Source of the DNA: Vibrio sp. VB16
GTDB lineage: Bacteria > Pseudomonadota > Gammaproteobacteria > Enterobacterales > Vibrionaceae
Assembly: GCF_015594925.2 (NCBI RefSeq)
Contig: NZ_CP087590.1
Coordinates: 1,736,001-1,800,000 of the forward strand
Length of the DNA: 64,000 nucleotides
Reading direction: 5' to 3'
The position numbers were made by a program, and so were the translations under genes. The notes under the pieces were generated by a model. That model made no database searches. It saw only the letters and a program-made list of their open reading frames with translations, and was not told the origin of the DNA. Positions 37,601 to 46,060 of this stretch are shown piece after piece; position 1 is the stretch's first letter, and each line of letters starts with the position of its first letter.

Positions 37601-39495
37601 TGGCAGGTGATGTGTTCGGTAATGGGATGCTTCTTTCCAAGCATATAAAACTGCAAGTTGCTTTTAATCATATGCACATATTTATCGATCCTACCCCAGA
37701 TTCTGCGAAAAGTTGGAAAGAGCGAGATCGTTTGTTTGCATTACCACGATCAAGCTGGGAAGACTATGATCCTAAGTTGATCTCAAAAGGTGGCGGCATA
37801 TTCTCAAGGCGATCAAAGTCGATCAAACTTACACCAGAAATACAGAAGATGATCGGAACACGCAAGACGGCCTTAGCACCCAATGATCTGATTAAGATGC
37901 TTCTGAAAATGGACGTCGATCTTTTATGGAATGGTGGTATTGGTACTTACATTAAAGCGTCCACAGAAACTCATACTGATGTTGGCGATCGTGCAAACGA
38001 CGTATTGCGAATAGATGGCCAAGAGCTAAAAGCGAAAGTGGTTGGAGAAGGTGGCAACTTAGGAATGACACAACAAGGGCGTATTGAATATGCCTTGTCT
38101 GGTGGACGTGTCAACACGGACTTTGTAGATAACGTTGGTGGCGTTGATTGCTCTGATAACGAAGTGAACATTAAAATATTCCTTAACGGATTAGTTGCAC
38201 TCGGTGATATGACAACGAAACAACGTAATGAAATTCTGGATAAAATGGAAGTTGAAGTCGGCGAGATAGTATTGGAGGACGCCTATTGTCAGGCTGAATC
38301 TATTTCAGTGTCCGAAAAACAAGGAACTTCATTAGTTAAGGAACAGATTCGATTCATCCATACATTAGAAAAAGCAGGTCATCTAGATAGAGTATTGGAA
38401 TATATTCCGGATGATGAAACCTTGCTAGAACGAGAAAAACAGGGCAAAGCGTTTACTCGACCAGAGTTGTCTGTATTGGTTGCTTATGGAAAGATGATAC
38501 TAAAAGAACAGTTAGTAAGTGACGAGATAGCATCAGATGACTATCACAAACAACTGTTAGCAAAATACTTCCCTAAAGAGTTACGCCGTAACTATATTGC
38601 TCATGCTGAAAATCATCCTCTTAAACGAGAGATAATAGCAACGGCACTGGCAAATCAAATGGTTAACGAGATGGGATGCAATCTTGTCACCCGCCTTCAA
38701 GAAGAAACAGGCGCCAGCATTGATAAAGTGGCCAATGCTTATTCTGCGGCTCGTGATATTTTTAACTTCGAAAAGACATTAAAAGATATTCGTAAACTTG
38801 ATAATGTCTCAACCACAAGTGCGCAGTATGACTTGATTTTCCAAGTAAGAAGGACGCTAAGAAGATTATCGCGATGGATGATCAGAAATAATCCGGGCAG
38901 TTTTAGTGTTAATGATCTAATTAGTCATTATAAGACCGATGTGATCGCGATAGGAAAAACACTGGATCAGTGTTTAGTGCCAGAAGAGGTCAAAGAGCAT
39001 GAAGACCTCGCAAACACGTGGATAGAACAAGGTGTTGAGAAGGAGTTGGCGCATCATGTGGCTCGTTTATCGAGTCTCAATTCAGCATTAGATATTTCCT
39101 CTGTTGCGAAGGAAAGTGGGCGAAGTGTTGAAGACGCGTCTAAGTTATACTTTAACTTAGGCGATAGGCTCTCATTACATTGGTTCCTAAAGCAGATCAA
39201 TACCCAAGGTGTAGACAATAACTGGCAGGCTTTGGCAAGGGCGGCATTTAGAGAGGATCTTGATTGGCAACAGCGCCAACTTACGGCGCTGGTTCTCAGT
39301 TGCAATTGTGGTAGCTCAGCATTTGATCCTTTATCTGATCTGGATTCTTGGATCAGTAGTAATAAGCCTTCTTTAGAGCGTTGGGAGAATATACTGAACG
39401 AATTTAAGGTTGGTTCCATGCATGAATTTGCTAAGTTTTCAGTTGCCTTGCGTGAATTGATGTTATTAAATTTGAATTGTTCCAAAAATAAGTAA
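34654..39495 (+). CDS. gdhB: NAD-specific glutamate dehydrogenase, 180-kDa class
   Basis: The 1,613-aa length is diagnostic of the large NAD-GDH class. The N-terminal half carries ACT-like regulatory domains (e.g. IIEIVVPDSPFLVDSTKMAL); the catalytic core (about residues 790-1270) has RGGLRWSDRQEDFRTE, VPVGAKGGFV and VGEGGNLGMTQQGRIEY. It deaminates glutamate to 2-oxoglutarate for catabolism. I start at the ATG at 34654 (MTAREPVVPVL): GGAG lies 6 bases before it, and the in-frame TTG upstream overlaps that ribosome site. A terminator follows, then pyrD after only 13 bases. Confidence 0.93.
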   Translation: MTAREPVVPVLLEKVYQLIQDKLELAQKPLVTQLAKHLYSNISQDDLINRNDSDLYGAVISLWHHISETQFKDISVRVFNPSLSRHGWQSTHTIIEIVVPDSPFLVDSTKMALTRLGLTCHFMINGPTQLRRNGDGEISALNSGEGDFQSLFHIEVDRLNSKNEMTALKTELVGVLTDTGLVVSDWQVMSDKLQQVIKKTEDNLKSIPLEKSRLDESLQFMRWLGKHNFTFMGYKEYDLVESNNGLQLEPTKEKGLGLFGLASRIRTVELSKFAESAQAEATKPYLLILTKGHASSRIHRPAYTDYIGIKKFDKQGNVVGEHRFTGLYTSAVYNQSVFNIPLIGQKVERILTASGYRKGSYSYKALLNILENYPRDELLQAKEEELLETGLGVVQMQDRDLVRLFVRKDPFGRFFSCMVYVSKERYNTEVRKLTQRILRQHLNSDQEVEFTTFFSESPLARTHYIVRVDNNNFNIDVKAIEHNLMEASSTWVDRLEHAIVANLGESKGLSFAKQYKNAFPSSYKSDVMPSIAVSDIERLENLNDENKLGMLFYRPQEEGISSKVVHLKLYHRDEPIHLSDVMPMLENLGLRVVGESPYEVRKANGTVYWILDFSMLHKSDENIDLREAQERFQQAFAAIWSGELESDGFNRLLLGAGLTGREITILRSYARYMRQVGFPFSQSYIENTLSDHTEMAKSLVELFERRFDPKCKGAQKGQTDLIQYITEQLDHVESLDDDRIIRRYMEMISATLRTNYYQLDKNKKNKPWLSLKLRPREIADIPKPVPEFEIFVYAPDIEGVHLRGGKVARGGLRWSDRQEDFRTEILGLVKAQQVKNTVIVPVGAKGGFVCKKQPSLSSRDEIFAEGKRCYKKFIRALLDVSDNIVEGQLVHPTNVVRHDEDDAYLVVAADKGTATFSDLANSVSEEYNFWLGDAFASGGSNGYDHKAMGITAKGGWESVKRHFREMGINCQTTDFTCVGIGDMAGDVFGNGMLLSKHIKLQVAFNHMHIFIDPTPDSAKSWKERDRLFALPRSSWEDYDPKLISKGGGIFSRRSKSIKLTPEIQKMIGTRKTALAPNDLIKMLLKMDVDLLWNGGIGTYIKASTETHTDVGDRANDVLRIDGQELKAKVVGEGGNLGMTQQGRIEYALSGGRVNTDFVDNVGGVDCSDNEVNIKIFLNGLVALGDMTTKQRNEILDKMEVEVGEIVLEDAYCQAESISVSEKQGTSLVKEQIRFIHTLEKAGHLDRVLEYIPDDETLLEREKQGKAFTRPELSVLVAYGKMILKEQLVSDEIASDDYHKQLLAKYFPKELRRNYIAHAENHPLKREIIATALANQMVNEMGCNLVTRLQEETGASIDKVANAYSAARDIFNFEKTLKDIRKLDNVSTTSAQYDLIFQVRRTLRRLSRWMIRNNPGSFSVNDLISHYKTDVIAIGKTLDQCLVPEEVKEHEDLANTWIEQGVEKELAHHVARLSSLNSALDISSVAKESGRSVEDASKLYFNLGDRLSLHWFLKQINTQGVDNNWQALARAAFREDLDWQQRQLTALVLSCNCGSSAFDPLSDLDSWISSNKPSLERWENILNEFKVGSMHEFAKFSVALRELMLLNLNCSKNK

Positions 39496-39500
39496 ATAAT

Positions 39501-39529
39501 AAAGCCCCGTTTATACGGGGCTTTTTTTT
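39501..39529 (+). terminator. Terminator between gdhB and pyrD
   Basis: AAGCCCCGT / ACGGGGCTT (39502-39510 and 39515-39523) with a 4-base loop and a T-run. It ends only ~13 bases before the pyrD start. Confidence 0.92.
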
Positions 39530-39542
39530 ATCGGAGGCATAC

Positions 39543-40553
39543 ATGCTTTACCGTCTTGCAAGGACTGGTTTTTTTCAACTCGATGCCGAAAAGGCACACG
39601 ATCTCGCAATTCAAAATTTCAAACGTTTTCAAGGCACACCATTCGACCTTTTTTACCGTCAACATTTACCAGATAGACCGGTAGAATGCATGGGACTGAA
39701 GTTTAAAAATCCGGTTGGCTTAGCCGCGGGCTTGGATAAAAATGGAGAATGTATCGACGCGTTTGGCGCAATGGGATTCGGATTCATAGAAGTTGGCACG
39801 GTAACACCAAAACCGCAGCCAGGAAATGACAAGCCAAGATTGTTTCGCTTGACTCAGGCTCAAGGTCTAATCAATCGGATGGGATTTAACAACGACGGTG
39901 TCGATAATCTCGTTGCCAACGTTCAAAAAGCATCTTACGACGGAATCCTTGGCATCAATATTGGTAAGAACAAAGATACTCCCTTAGAAAAGGGCAGCGA
40001 TGACTATTTAATCTGTATGGAGAAAACCTATCAGCATGCAGGATATATTGCTGTTAATATTTCTTCACCTAATACACCGGGCCTAAGAACGTTACAATAT
40101 GGTGAGGCCTTGGACCATCTTCTATCTGATTTGAAGTTAAAACAAAATGAATTAGAAAAGAAGCATGGCAAATATGTTCCATTGGCGCTTAAGATAGCAC
40201 CAGATTTAAGCGATGAAGAAATTATTCAGATTTGTGACTCTCTCGTTCGTCATAATATTGATGGTGTCATTGCAACCAATACAACGTTAGATAGAAGTAT
40301 TGTTAAAGGTATGAAACATTCGGATGAAGCGGGTGGTTTAAGTGGTCGGCCAGTACAACAACGAAGTACAGAAGTGGTTCGTTGTCTATACGCAGAACTT
40401 GGCGACAAACTTCCTATTATTGGTGTGGGTGGTATTGACTCATTTGTTTCGGCAAAAGAAAAAATGATGGCAGGCGCAAAATTAGTCCAAGTTTATTCTG
40501 GCTTTATTTATCAAGGTCCTGGTTTGGTGAGAGATATCGTTAAAAATATCTAA
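39543..40553 (+). CDS. pyrD: Dihydroorotate dehydrogenase (quinone), class 2
   Basis: A 336-aa protein, same length as E. coli PyrD, with the N-terminal membrane-associating helices (MLYRLARTGFFQLDAEKAHDLA) and the FMN barrel: GLAAGLDKNGE, GFGFIEVGTVTPKPQPGN, NRMGFNNDG, VNISSPNTPGLR and IIGVGGI. It oxidises dihydroorotate to orotate with ubiquinone in pyrimidine synthesis. GGAGG precedes the ATG directly after the gdhB terminator, leaving no room for a promoter in the gap. Confidence 0.96.
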   Translation: MLYRLARTGFFQLDAEKAHDLAIQNFKRFQGTPFDLFYRQHLPDRPVECMGLKFKNPVGLAAGLDKNGECIDAFGAMGFGFIEVGTVTPKPQPGNDKPRLFRLTQAQGLINRMGFNNDGVDNLVANVQKASYDGILGINIGKNKDTPLEKGSDDYLICMEKTYQHAGYIAVNISSPNTPGLRTLQYGEALDHLLSDLKLKQNELEKKHGKYVPLALKIAPDLSDEEIIQICDSLVRHNIDGVIATNTTLDRSIVKGMKHSDEAGGLSGRPVQQRSTEVVRCLYAELGDKLPIIGVGGIDSFVSAKEKMMAGAKLVQVYSGFIYQGPGLVRDIVKNI

Positions 40554-40571
40554 TAACAACATTAAAAATCA

Positions 40572-40604
40572 AAAAAAGAGGAAATTTATTTCCTCTTTTT
40601 TTTT
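40572..40604 (+). terminator. Terminator of pyrD
   Basis: AAAAAGAGGAAAT / ATTTCCTCTTTTT with a TT loop and a long T-run; bidirectional in form. Confidence 0.9.
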
Positions 40605-40696
40605 GGCTCCGTACTTGTAAAATTATTTTGTTAGTTGAATAGGTAGCACCCAAATTACCTAGAAAACGGAATTTATAATAATCAAGAGATGGAACG

Positions 40697-41239
40697 ATGC
40701 TTAAACCTCGAGATACATGGAATTGGTTTTTTGATGAGCAAGAAAATGCTCTGATGCTTGACCTTGGAAGTGACATGCTGTTTAGAGTCAATCTTCCTAA
40801 AAAGCACCTCGTAGATTGTGCCTATACTGACACCGATTTTACGGTAGATGATGCTTCTGCTTTCCAAGCATTTAAAGAGAGCGCATCCAACCTAAACCTG
40901 ACTGAACCGAGACAAGCAGAGTTAGTCCTTAACTGTGTTGCATCAAAGCGATTTCACAAGCCCGTACAGCCTCAAAGTTGGTTCTTCGATGAACAAGCTG
41001 CAGATTACCTTCCAAATGAAGGAGATATCGTTCACCTCAAGAATAGTTATGGGGAAGGGTATTTCATGGTTATCGAAGTTTGCCATAACGCGAGCCTATG
41101 CGCGTACATTGAGACTGACGAATTCGCCTTGAATGGACGTAAAGTCCTTAAGTTTGGTGAGCCAATTAAAGTTATGCATAATCGCATGGTGTGTGCGAAC
41201 TCGTTATTTGAAGCGTTACCGATAGCTTTGGTAAGCTAA
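40697..41239 (+). CDS. zapC: Cell division protein ZapC
   Basis: A 180-aa protein, same size as ZapC (YcbW), with WNWFFDEQENALMLDLGSDMLFR at the N-terminus and VMHNRMVCANSLFE near the C-terminus. ZapC binds FtsZ and promotes lateral bundling of protofilaments at the Z ring. Its place between pyrD and rlmL is the same as in E. coli. The ribosome site is GGAA. A terminator follows. Confidence 0.92.
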   Translation: MLKPRDTWNWFFDEQENALMLDLGSDMLFRVNLPKKHLVDCAYTDTDFTVDDASAFQAFKESASNLNLTEPRQAELVLNCVASKRFHKPVQPQSWFFDEQAADYLPNEGDIVHLKNSYGEGYFMVIEVCHNASLCAYIETDEFALNGRKVLKFGEPIKVMHNRMVCANSLFEALPIALVS

Positions 41240-41795
41240 ACCCTCATTCGTTCCCTTGTTGTACTTTCCCATCGACCCTCGCGGTCGATTTTTTTTGTTT
41301 AAAATAGTTCAATAATTCTTACTTTTGCCTAAAAGTTGAGAATAGAACTTCGCTCGACAATAAATCATCTCTATTTGTTATCCAAATTAACGATTATTGC
41401 ACTCTCATCAATGAGACATCGATACCAAAGAAAAATAATTTTTCTTAAGTTGTTGCCTCTATTCGTCTAAATATCATTCAAATTAGGCTCATTTATTCCC
41501 GTTTTAACGCGTAATGTAAGTAAATTACCACCCAATAATCCATCTGGTATAGACCAATATTGGTGTGAATAAGTATTCACTTCGGCTGTGGGTCAATAAA
41601 AACGTAATATCGATTATGGGAGTAAACACTCACTTCGTTTTGGACGAAAAAATAGTCTTAACGAGAACTGAAGGGCTCATGTTGTTTAAAAACTGAGCAC
41701 CCGAACAAGCTCTGAGAGATTTTTTGGCGTTTTGTTCTTAATTGATTTATTAATCAGGTATAATCAAGGCCATTTTTTTGCTGATTAAGATAGAT
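41240..41795 (+). other. 556-bp gene-free region with several hairpins upstream of rlmL
   Basis: It opens with a zapC terminator (41271-41296, ATCGACC / GGTCGAT then Ts). No coding frame is convincing. Structures include the palindrome CCAATATTGG (41554-41563), the hairpin GTGAATA-AG-TATTCAC (41565-41580), a related hairpin GAGT-AAAC-ACTC (41620-41631) and TTCGT-TTTGG-ACGAA (41634-41648). A TATAAT box (41759-41764) is a likely -10 for rlmL. It could encode a small RNA or a long leader. Confidence 0.7.
41271..41296 (+). terminator. Terminator of zapC
   Basis: ATCGACC (41271-41277) pairs with GGTCGAT (41283-41289) around a 5-base loop; nine Ts follow. Confidence 0.88.
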
Positions 41796-43928
41796 ATGAA
41801 CCAATATTTAGCGATTACTTCAAATGGCTTGGAAAACTTGCTTGTTGAAGAGTTAAAAGCGCTCGGAATAGTTGATTTTAAACCTGTTCAAGCAGGTGTG
41901 AAATTTAAAGCGACCAACGAACAGGTGTATCGTTGCTGTTTATGGAGCCGTATTGCTTCAAGATTTGTACGTGTGTTGTCTGAATTCAATTGCCAAGACG
42001 ATATGGACCTCTATCTATCTGCTTCCGCAATAAACTGGTCATCTCATTTTACAAGTTCGAAGAACCTGGTGGTTGACTTTAATGGTACCAATAACGAGAT
42101 TCGTAACAGCCAGTATGGTGCGATGAAAGTTAAAGATGCCATCGTTGATAGCTTTACCAAAAAGAATCTAGAAAGGCCTTCAATCAGCAAAGAACAGCCG
42201 GATATACGAATCCACGTTCGTTTAAATCGTGAAAAAGCCATCTTAGGTATCGATTTGGTCGGTTTAGGTCTGCATCAGAGAGGCTACAGAACCGAAGCCG
42301 GGCAAGCCCCGCTTAGAGAGACACTGGCTGCTGCTGTTGTAATGAGAAGTGGTTGGAAGAAAGGGGTTTCGTTATTAGATCCTATGTGTGGTTCAGGCAC
42401 CTTGTTAATAGAAGCGGCTTTAATCGCGGCTAATATGGCACCCGGTGTTCTACGTAGTAAATGGTCGTTCGAAGAGCTTAACGACTTTGAACCAGAGCTT
42501 TGGGCAGAGATAAAAGCAGAAGCAAATGTTCAGGGACGCAGAGGTGTCAAAAATATTGACACTAAGTTCTACGGTATAGATAACGACAAGCGCGTGCTAA
42601 ATATTGCCAAACAGAATGCCAAAAGAGCGGGTCTAGAAAACGTGATTGAGTTTCGTGTCGGTGACGCGGCAGCACTAGCTCGTCCTGAAGGTTATGAGAC
42701 GGGTGTTATCCTGTCCAATCCTCCTTATGGTGAGAGATTGGGTACTGAACCGGGTTTAATCGCACTCTATACATCCCTTGGCGCTCAGCTTAAACAGAAC
42801 TTTGCGGGCAGTCAGGCGTCTATTTTGTCTAGCTCTGATGACTTGTTAAGCTGCTTAAGAATGCGTGCTGATAAGCAGTACAAGTTGCAAAATGGTGCGT
42901 TACCCTGTCACCAAAAAAATTACTCAATCAGTGAACGACGTGCTAGTGACAGTAATGAGCCCCAACAAGAAGGTGCTCTAATCGCGCCAGACTTTTCCAA
43001 TCGCTTAAAGAAAAACATTGCCAAAATTGGCAAGTGGGCAAAGCGTGAGAAACTCGATTGCTACCGTATATATGACGCCGATTTACCCGAGTACAATGTT
43101 GCGATAGATGTTTATTTGGATCACCTTGTTATTCAAGAATATGCCGCGCCAAAAGATATTCCGGAAGAGAAATCGAAAAGACGATTAACGGATGTTATCC
43201 GTGCCGCTATTCAGGTTACTGGTGTTGATGTTAATAAAGTGGTCCTGAAAACTCGCGAAAAGAAAAAGGGATCGTCTCAATATCAAAAACTAGGCGAAGG
43301 CTCTAGAACGTTCGAAGTGCAAGAGTACGGCGTTAAGTTGCTGGTCAATTTACATGACTACCTTGATACAGGGCTATTCCTTGACCATAAGATCACTCGT
43401 CGCATGATTGGTGAGATGGCGAATGGTAAGGATTTCTTAAATCTATTTGCTTATACCGGCTCTGCAACAGCCCATGCCGCTTGTGGCGGCGCTAAATCGA
43501 CAACAACGGTAGATATGTCGAAGACCTATCTAGAATGGGCCAAAGAGAACCTAAAACTGAACGGGAAAGTAGGTCGTGAGCATAGGTTTGAACATGCTGA
43601 CTGTTTACAATGGATTCTACGAGCACAAGAAACCTATGATCTCATCTTTATTGACCCACCTACGTTTTCTAATTCGAAACGTATGGATCAAACTTTTGAT
43701 GTACAAAGGGATCACATCGAGTTGATTAAGGATCTGAAAAGGTTGCTACGCTTCGATGGTACGATTGTGTTCTCGAACAATAAACGTCATTTTAAAATGG
43801 ATCTTGATAGTCTTAAAGAGCTTGGTTTAAGCGCAACGAACATTTCGCCTAAAACATTGCCTATGGATTACGCAAGAAACAAACAGATTCACAACTCATG
43901 GTTGATCAAGCATGCAGAAGCATCTTGA
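41796..43928 (+). CDS. rlmL: Bifunctional 23S rRNA methyltransferase (m2G2445 / m7G2069)
   Basis: About 710 aa, matching E. coli RlmKL (702). The N-terminal THUMP domain (residues ~1-150) and RlmL module carry DPMCGSGTLLIEAA and LSNPPYGERLG; the C-terminal RlmK module carries FLNLFAYTGSATAHAA and IFIDPPTFSNSKRM. It methylates G2445 and G2069 of 23S rRNA. The start is the ATG at 41796 (MNQYLAITSNG); the in-frame TTG 18 bases earlier lies close to the -10 box. Its last 17 bases overlap the next gene. Confidence 0.94.
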   Translation: MNQYLAITSNGLENLLVEELKALGIVDFKPVQAGVKFKATNEQVYRCCLWSRIASRFVRVLSEFNCQDDMDLYLSASAINWSSHFTSSKNLVVDFNGTNNEIRNSQYGAMKVKDAIVDSFTKKNLERPSISKEQPDIRIHVRLNREKAILGIDLVGLGLHQRGYRTEAGQAPLRETLAAAVVMRSGWKKGVSLLDPMCGSGTLLIEAALIAANMAPGVLRSKWSFEELNDFEPELWAEIKAEANVQGRRGVKNIDTKFYGIDNDKRVLNIAKQNAKRAGLENVIEFRVGDAAALARPEGYETGVILSNPPYGERLGTEPGLIALYTSLGAQLKQNFAGSQASILSSSDDLLSCLRMRADKQYKLQNGALPCHQKNYSISERRASDSNEPQQEGALIAPDFSNRLKKNIAKIGKWAKREKLDCYRIYDADLPEYNVAIDVYLDHLVIQEYAAPKDIPEEKSKRRLTDVIRAAIQVTGVDVNKVVLKTREKKKGSSQYQKLGEGSRTFEVQEYGVKLLVNLHDYLDTGLFLDHKITRRMIGEMANGKDFLNLFAYTGSATAHAACGGAKSTTTVDMSKTYLEWAKENLKLNGKVGREHRFEHADCLQWILRAQETYDLIFIDPPTFSNSKRMDQTFDVQRDHIELIKDLKRLLRFDGTIVFSNNKRHFKMDLDSLKELGLSATNISPKTLPMDYARNKQIHNSWLIKHAEAS

Positions 43929-44163
43929 ATTAAAACTTTATAGTACAGAAGGGTGTCACCTTTGCGAGCAGGCTTTAGATATGCTGCATATGTTGAAGGT
44001 GTCACCTAAAGTCATTGATATTGCATACGATGACACGTTATTTGAGCGTTACGGGGTCACAATTCCGGTGGTTAATTTCAATGGAATTGAACTTAATTGG
44101 CCCTTTGATAGTAAAAAACTTAAAATTTGGTTAGAAGAAAATGGCATTACTTACCATACATAA
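43912..44163 (+). CDS. Glutaredoxin-like protein (DUF836 type)
   Basis: An 83-aa thioredoxin-fold protein with the redox motif CHLC (TEGCHLCEQALDML, near residue 15) and the cis-Pro loop GVTIPVVNFNG. Family members are small disulfide or metal-site proteins without an assigned partner. It overlaps rlmL by 17 bases at its start and uup by 23 bases at its end, so expression is tied to both by translational coupling. Confidence 0.85.
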   Translation: MQKHLELKLYSTEGCHLCEQALDMLHMLKVSPKVIDIAYDDTLFERYGVTIPVVNFNGIELNWPFDSKKLKIWLEENGITYHT

Positions 44164-46060
44164 TGGTCAATTAGCATTTGGCGACGTACCGCTACTCGAT
44201 GGTTCAGACTTTACGTTACAAGAAAACGAGCGAGTCTGTTTGGTTGGTCGAAATGGCGCCGGCAAATCGACCTTGATGAAGATACTTTCAGGTGAAGTCA
44301 TTATGGATGACGGAAAGTATCAAATAACTCAAGATGTCGTTGTCTCGCGTTTAGAGCAGGACCCTCCACGAAATGTCGAGGGTACAGTACTTGATTACGT
44401 TGCAAGCGGCCTTGCTGAAGTCGGTAAGCTACTAAAAACTTACCATGAGCAACTTGATCTTGTCGCAAGTGAACCAACCGAGAAGCACATTAATCGCTTA
44501 GCCAAAACGCAAGAAAAGCTTGAACATGCCGATGCATGGCGTTTTGAAGACAGAATCAAGAATGTGCTAGCGGCTCTTAAATTGGATGGTGAGACGAAAC
44601 TAACTGAATTATCGGGTGGTTGGCAGCGAAAAGCGGCGCTAGCGAAAGCATTGGTCTGTGACCCAGATGTGTTGCTGCTTGATGAACCAACAAACCACCT
44701 AGACGTAACCACCATTGAGTGGTTAGAAGGTTTTCTTAAAGACTTTAGAGGATCAATCATATTCGTCTCGCATGATCGAACGTTTATCAAATCTATGGCA
44801 ACCCGTATTGTCGATCTTGATCGCGGCAACCTAAGCTCTTTTCCTGGTAATTATGATCAGTTTTTAATTGATAAGGAAGAAGCCCTTCGCGTTGAAGATA
44901 TGCAAAATGCTGAGTTTGATAAAAAACTGGCTCAAGAAGAAGTGTGGATTCGACAGGGTATCAAAGCTCGAAGGACGCGTAATGAAGGGCGTGTAAGGGC
45001 CCTTAAAAAGCTAAGACAAGAGCGCAGCGATCGACTTGAGGTTCAAGGCAAAGCGAATATTCAGATTGATACAACGAACCGTTCTGGAAAAATCGTCTTT
45101 GAAGGTGAGAACCTCAACTTCAGCTACGAAGGGAAACCAATTGTATCTGATTTTAGTTTCAACATTATGCGCGGTGATCGAATTGCGCTCATTGGCCCAA
45201 ATGGCTGTGGTAAGAGTACGGTATTAAAATTGCTGCTTGATCAAATCAGTCCACAATCTGGCTCACTGCGTTGCGGTACGAAACTTGAAGTCGCCTATTT
45301 TGACCAATATCGTGAAACTCTCGATCCCGAGAAAACCGTTATCGATAACCTTGCCGATGGTAAGCAAGAAGTTACGATAGGGGGAAAAGAAAGACATGCG
45401 CTTAGTTATCTTCAGGATTTCTTGTTTTCACCTAAGAGAGCAAGAACGCCCGTTAAAGCACTGTCTGGCGGCGAAAAAAATCGTCTGTTACTTGCACGAT
45501 TATTTACCAAATCGAACAATCTGTTGGTTCTTGATGAACCAACCAACGATTTAGATATAGAAACTTTGGAACTTTTAGAGGATTTGCTTGCCAACTATGA
45601 GGGGACGCTTTTACTTGTTAGCCATGATCGTCAGTTCGTAGACAACACGGTGATGACAAGTTGGATATTTGAAGGCGACGGTGTGATTGAAGAGTTTGTT
45701 GGCGGTTATCACGATGCACAGCAACAACGAACACAAGCACAACAGTCTAGAACGCCTGAGATAGCCTCTCAAAATAAGGTGGTTGAGCAAACGCAAAAAA
45801 ATACTCAATCACGTGGTAAACGAAACAAGTTCTCGTATAAATTACAACGAGAGTTAGAAGAATTACCAGCGAAACTAGAGCAGTTTGAAGAGGTAATAGA
45901 AGCCCTTCAAGTGCAGGTCAATTCTTCAGAGTTTTTTGCTCAATCCGTAGAGCAAACACAGCCCGTATTGGATAAGTTGGCTTCTCAAGAGAAGCAACTT
46001 GAAATAGCATTCGAAAGATGGGAAGAATTAGAAGCTATGCAACAGGAATTAGAGAAATAA
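44141..46060 (+). CDS. uup: ABC-F family ATPase Uup
   Basis: A 639-aa protein with two ABC cassettes: Walker A GRNGAGKST and GPNGCGKST, signatures LSGGWQRKAALAKAL and LSGGEKNRLLLARLF, Walker B VLLLDEPTNHLD and LLVLDEPTNDLD. There is no membrane segment. The tail (from about residue 545) is a charged coiled coil, the DNA-binding domain of Uup. ABC-F proteins act on the ribosome; loss of Uup raises precise excision of transposons in E. coli. The next gene's ATG directly follows the stop. Confidence 0.94.
   Translation: MALLTIHNGQLAFGDVPLLDGSDFTLQENERVCLVGRNGAGKSTLMKILSGEVIMDDGKYQITQDVVVSRLEQDPPRNVEGTVLDYVASGLAEVGKLLKTYHEQLDLVASEPTEKHINRLAKTQEKLEHADAWRFEDRIKNVLAALKLDGETKLTELSGGWQRKAALAKALVCDPDVLLLDEPTNHLDVTTIEWLEGFLKDFRGSIIFVSHDRTFIKSMATRIVDLDRGNLSSFPGNYDQFLIDKEEALRVEDMQNAEFDKKLAQEEVWIRQGIKARRTRNEGRVRALKKLRQERSDRLEVQGKANIQIDTTNRSGKIVFEGENLNFSYEGKPIVSDFSFNIMRGDRIALIGPNGCGKSTVLKLLLDQISPQSGSLRCGTKLEVAYFDQYRETLDPEKTVIDNLADGKQEVTIGGKERHALSYLQDFLFSPKRARTPVKALSGGEKNRLLLARLFTKSNNLLVLDEPTNDLDIETLELLEDLLANYEGTLLLVSHDRQFVDNTVMTSWIFEGDGVIEEFVGGYHDAQQQRTQAQQSRTPEIASQNKVVEQTQKNTQSRGKRNKFSYKLQRELEELPAKLEQFEEVIEALQVQVNSSEFFAQSVEQTQPVLDKLASQEKQLEIAFERWEELEAMQQELEK

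Noticed and set aside
39054..39485. 143-codon minus-strand frame inside gdhB
   Set aside because: Antisense shadow of a long, well-conserved gene; no ribosome site or family resemblance.
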